Shown here: piece after piece, positions 6,208 through 8,879 of the stretch
How positions within the stretch are numbered: the stretch's first letter is position 1
Layout of the letters: each line of letters begins with the position of its first letter
Assembly (NCBI GenBank): GCA_003152555.1
Contig: PMAL01000085.1
Span: 7,179-16,057 of the forward strand
DNA from: Acidimicrobiaceae bacterium
GTDB taxonomy: Bacteria; Actinomycetota; Acidimicrobiia; Acidimicrobiales; RAAP-2
Direction: 5' to 3'
Length of the DNA stretch: 8,879 bases
Translations under genes and position numbers: made by a program
The notes under the pieces: model-generated
Told to the model about the DNA's origin: nothing
Seen by the model: only the letters and a program-made list of their open reading frames with translations
The model's database searches: none

Positions 6208-8418
6208 GTGAACCAGCTCAATCTGTTCGAGAGCTGGGGACGGGTAGTAATTCGTCGGCGCCGCAGCATCCTCGTGACTGGCGTCATCGGCGTGCTCTTT
6301 GGTGTGGTGTGGGGAACCGGCGTAATTGGTCAACTCCAGGGCGCCGGAGGATTCAACGCGCCCAACAGCGCGAGCCAAACCGAGAGTGCGCTGGCAACGA
6401 GCGCCTTCGGACGAGACGCCGGCGACGTAGTGGTGCTGTATTCGTCCGCGACCAAATCAGTGCACTCGTCGGCCTTTCAAAGTGCGGTGACGAGCACGAT
6501 GGCGAAACTGCCTCGGGCCGACGTATTGTCGTCCGCGACCTACTGGTCGACCGGCTCCTCGCAGTTCGTCAGTGCAAACGCTCACGAGACGTTTGCCGTG
6601 CTCGAGATGAAGGGCTCGAACGACGATGATCGTCAGAATAGTTACGACGCCATCAAGGCCGACCTCAACGCACCCGGTCTCAGCACGAGCGTCGGCGGCT
6701 TGGTGCCCACCGACGAGTCGCTCAGCAATCAGACGACTAAGGACATTCGCCGGGCGGAGAGCCTCTCCTTTCCGATCCTGCTCATCTTGTTGTTGTTGAT
6801 CTTCGGTAGTTTGACCGCCGCCGGGCTGCCTCTGGCAATTGGGGCCGTGGGCATCCTGGGCTCGTTCACCGCGCTGCGCGTGCTCGCCCTCTTCACGCCC
6901 ATCTCGATCTTCTCGGCGAACGTGACCACGATCATGGGTTTGGGGCTCGCGATTGACTATGGCCTCTTTATGGTGAGCCGGTTCCGAGAGGAACTTCATC
7001 GTCAACCCACCGTCGAAGAGGCCGTGGTTCGTACGGTCGCCACCGCCGGTCGCACGGTGATGTTCTCTGGCATCACCGTTGCCATTTCCGTAGCCAGTCT
7101 GATGTTGTTCCCCGAACTGTTCCTGCGTTCAATGGGCTACGGCGGCGTGCTGACGGTGCTCGTCGATATGTTGGCCGCGCTCACGGTGATGCCGGCGCTG
7201 TTGTTCTTGTTGGGACCAAGAGTCAATTCGATGCGGATTCGCAAAGCGATCAAGAGGCCACCGGTCGCAGTGGAGAGTGGTCGTTGGTACCAGATGGCCA
7301 CCCGGGTGATGCGCCGGCCCGTTGCCTACATGGTGGTCATTGTTGTCATCTTGCTGGCGCTCGGCTCACCGTTTTTGCACGCGGTCTGGGGTGGGGCTGA
7401 CGCCACGGCGTTGCCGCTCGGTTCCGCGCCGCGCATCGTGACCCAGACGCTCAATCATGACTTCCCCAATAATCCCAGCACTCCGATTGAAGCAATCGTC
7501 AAGTTCAACGGACCAATCAAGGGCTCGTCCACTCGACAGGCGGAACTCTCGACCTACGTCAAGCAGTTGGCCGGTGTGCCGGGTGTGACCGGAACGCAGT
7601 TGACCGGTGTGCGCGGCGACATTGCGCGAGTCGACACGGGCTACGCCTCTAATCCCAATTCGCCGACGTCCGAAAGCATCGTGAAGGACGTGAGAGCGAT
7701 AGCAAACCCTGCTGGCGCCCAGGTATTCGTGGGAGGACAGACCGCGGAGTTGGTCGACACGTTGTCCAGCATGGGCAGCGTGCTTCCCTGGATGTTGCTT
7801 GTGATGGGGCTCGCCACGTTTGTGATGCTGTTCCTCGCGTTCGGGTCGGTCGTCTTGCCCCTCAAGGCCATTGTCATGAATGTGCTCTCCCTATCGGTGA
7901 TGTTCGGGGTGTTGGTGTGGATCTTCCAAGAGGGTCATCTCTCCGGGTTCTTTAGTTTCACCGCTAACGGAACGCTCAATCCCTCGACGCCGATACTGAT
8001 GTTCGCGGTGATGTTCGGCCTTTCCATGGACTACGAAGTCTTCCTGCTCTCACGAATTAGGGAGCATTACCTGGCATCCCGTGACAACGCAACGTCCATC
8101 GCCGTCGGCTTGCAGCGCACCGGAGGCATCATCACCAGCGCCGCGGCGTTGCTCGTCATTGTGGTGGGACCGTTCTCGCTGTCGAGCGTGTCATTCACCA
8201 AACTGATGGGCGTGGGCATGATTGTGGCGCTCGTGGTTGACGCATCGATCATTCGCGTGGTGTTGGTACCCGCCACCATGAAGTTGATGGGCCGGGTCAA
8301 TTGGTGGGCGCCAGGTCCGCTGCGTCGTCTTCACGAGCGCATCGGACTTGGTGAAGGCGAAAGTTCCAATGCGCCAAATTCGAGTGCTTCGCCGGTGTCA
8401 GAGTTGGTTACCTCATAA
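6208..8418 (+). CDS. MMPL family transporter (RND superfamily)
   Basis: This putative proton-driven exporter of the MmpL/YdfJ type has 736 aa. It shows the RND duplication: one helix (about 21-40), a periplasmic domain (about 45-183), five helices (about 187-337), a second helix start (372-392), a second periplasmic domain (about 395-522), and five helices (about 525-690). The key proton-relay Asp-Tyr pairs are present in both halves: GLAIDYGLFMVSRFREEL (D250-Y251) and GLSMDYEVFLLSRIREHY (D608-Y609). The length is close to YdfJ-type members; mycobacterial MmpL3 is longer, with a cytoplasmic tail missing here. GTG at 6208 is preceded by GGGA at a 7-base spacing, a modest site; the N-terminus MNQLNLFESWGRVVIRRRRS followed by a hydrophobic helix fits this start. 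Family substrates are lipids, siderophores or drugs; none can be inferred here. The acyl-CoA dehydrogenase gene follows 111 bases later on the same strand. Confidence 0.92.
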   Translation: MNQLNLFESWGRVVIRRRRSILVTGVIGVLFGVVWGTGVIGQLQGAGGFNAPNSASQTESALATSAFGRDAGDVVVLYSSATKSVHSSAFQSAVTSTMAKLPRADVLSSATYWSTGSSQFVSANAHETFAVLEMKGSNDDDRQNSYDAIKADLNAPGLSTSVGGLVPTDESLSNQTTKDIRRAESLSFPILLILLLLIFGSLTAAGLPLAIGAVGILGSFTALRVLALFTPISIFSANVTTIMGLGLAIDYGLFMVSRFREELHRQPTVEEAVVRTVATAGRTVMFSGITVAISVASLMLFPELFLRSMGYGGVLTVLVDMLAALTVMPALLFLLGPRVNSMRIRKAIKRPPVAVESGRWYQMATRVMRRPVAYMVVIVVILLALGSPFLHAVWGGADATALPLGSAPRIVTQTLNHDFPNNPSTPIEAIVKFNGPIKGSSTRQAELSTYVKQLAGVPGVTGTQLTGVRGDIARVDTGYASNPNSPTSESIVKDVRAIANPAGAQVFVGGQTAELVDTLSSMGSVLPWMLLVMGLATFVMLFLAFGSVVLPLKAIVMNVLSLSVMFGVLVWIFQEGHLSGFFSFTANGTLNPSTPILMFAVMFGLSMDYEVFLLSRIREHYLASRDNATSIAVGLQRTGGIITSAAALLVIVVGPFSLSSVSFTKLMGVGMIVALVVDASIIRVVLVPATMKLMGRVNWWAPGPLRRLHERIGLGEGESSNAPNSSASPVSELVTS

Positions 8419-8485
8419 GTTGTCATTGCCCCTTTGGCGAGTCTGCATAGAACTGCCCATAGATTTGGAGCACCGACATCTAAAT

Positions 8486-8506
8486 CGAGGCTCGTTCTGA
8501 GTCTCG
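8486..8506 (+). terminator. Hairpin between MMPL and acyl-CoA dehydrogenase genes (terminator or leader stem)
   Basis: CGAGGCTC and GAGTCTCG pair over 8 positions (one G-U) around the loop GTTCT. It lies 68 bases past the MMPL stop and just before the GGAGAG of the next gene. No T-run follows. It could end MMPL transcription with Rho's help, or be a 5' leader stem of the acyl-CoA dehydrogenase mRNA. Confidence 0.35.
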
Positions 8507-8529
8507 GAAATGGAGAGCGGCACAAAAAA

Positions 8530-8879
8530 ATGAGTGATTTCACAACTGGATTGAAGAGAGTTGTCGAAAATTTCTCCGACGACGCGTTCGACGTCGACCG
8601 GGCGGACTCAATACCCATCAGCCACCTCGATCAGTTGGCGTCACTTGGTTTGTACGGCGTGTTTGCCCCGCCTACTGATGGCGGACTCGGTCTCGGTCTG
8701 AAGGAGATGAGCACCGTCGTCGAAGAGTTGGCCGCCGCCTGCCTCGCCACGACGTTCGTGTGGATCCAACACTTCCGCTTGCTCGCCGCCGTGCTCGACC
8801 CCACTGGACCACCCATCTTGCGCGATCAATATTTGAAGGTTGTCAGCGGCGAGGTGAGGGGAGGGGTGGCACTCGGTGG
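8530..8879 (+). CDS. Acyl-CoA dehydrogenase family protein, N-terminal part (3' end outside window)
   Basis: This is the start of a flavoprotein gene. Acyl-CoA dehydrogenases oxidise acyl-CoA thioesters using FAD; some relatives are monooxygenases. 116 codons are visible with no stop before the window edge. The N-terminal helical domain pattern is clear: LDQLASLGLYGVFAPPTDGG (residues 34-53), then GLGLGLKEMSTVVEELAAAC (53-72), TTFVWIQHFRLLAAVL, and GEVRGGVALGG at the edge, where the family has its 'G...G.A..E' block before the FAD-binding middle domain. The ATG at 8530 has GGAGAG (8512-8517) 12 bases upstream, a longish but usable spacing, and an A-run directly before it. Because the LATTFVWIQH block resembles the DszC/hydroxylase-like branch as well as true dehydrogenases, substrate and exact reaction are open. 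Neighbour: the MMPL transporter upstream on the same strand. Confidence 0.85.
   Translation, partial: MSDFTTGLKRVVENFSDDAFDVDRADSIPISHLDQLASLGLYGVFAPPTDGGLGLGLKEMSTVVEELAAACLATTFVWIQHFRLLAAVLDPTGPPILRDQYLKVVSGEVRGGVALG

Noticed and set aside
5825..6211. Plus-strand frame whose TGA overlaps the MMPL GTG start as GTGA, suggesting translational coupling
   Set aside because: Its first third is exactly antisense to the DUF2630 gene, and the rest has no domain, no good ribosome binding site and irregular composition. The GTGA overlap is probably coincidence.
1..8879. Search for CRISPR arrays, tRNA/rRNA genes, insertion sequences, integrases or phage genes
   Set aside because: No regularly spaced repeats, no cloverleaf-like segment and no transposase-like or recombinase-like protein could be seen on either strand.

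Overview
The window looks like chromosomal DNA of a moderately GC-rich actinobacterium. The support is a DUF2630 gene (a family seen mostly in Actinobacteria), an HC2-type anti-sigma zinc finger, actinobacterial-style ABC exporter and MMPL proteins, and frequent GTG/TTG starts. An Acidimicrobiia-like lineage is possible, but that is only an impression. I see no IS element, integrase, tRNA, rRNA or CRISPR array.

Layout. (1) 1-227, +: the C-terminal part of a zinc-finger anti-sigma factor whose 5' end lies outside the window. (2) About 299-657, +: a decayed, frameshifted C-terminal remnant of a TMEM175/DUF1211-type membrane protein. (3) 654-2329, -: a two-gene ABC exporter operon, ATPase then permease, joined by an ATGA overlap. 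(4) 2330-2443: a short divergent regulatory gap. (5) 2444-3544, +: an AlkC-type 3-methyladenine DNA glycosylase with HEAT-like repeats and a C-terminal Ig-like domain. (6) 3603-5726, +: a large FUSC/aromatic-acid-exporter-type membrane protein. (7) 5720-5962, -: a small DUF2630 protein, tail-to-tail with the FUSC gene. (8) 5963-6207: a 245-base gap with inverted repeats. (9) 6208-8418, +: an MMPL/RND-superfamily transporter. (10) 8530 to the window end, +: the start of an acyl-CoA dehydrogenase gene with no stop inside the window.

How the genes may work together. Three exporters from unrelated families (ABC-2, FUSC, MMPL) lie within 8 kb, and the ABC exporter is transcribed divergently from a DNA alkylation repair gene. 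One reading is a small toxin or alkylation tolerance locus: export plus base excision. This is inference from gene order only. The MMPL and acyl-CoA dehydrogenase pair could belong to lipid metabolism. Most of the window is otherwise ordinary accessory/housekeeping content. I did not find a convincing new multi-gene system. The items most worth following are the TMEM175 remnant, the AlkC/exporter divergence and the inverted repeats upstream of the MMPL gene.
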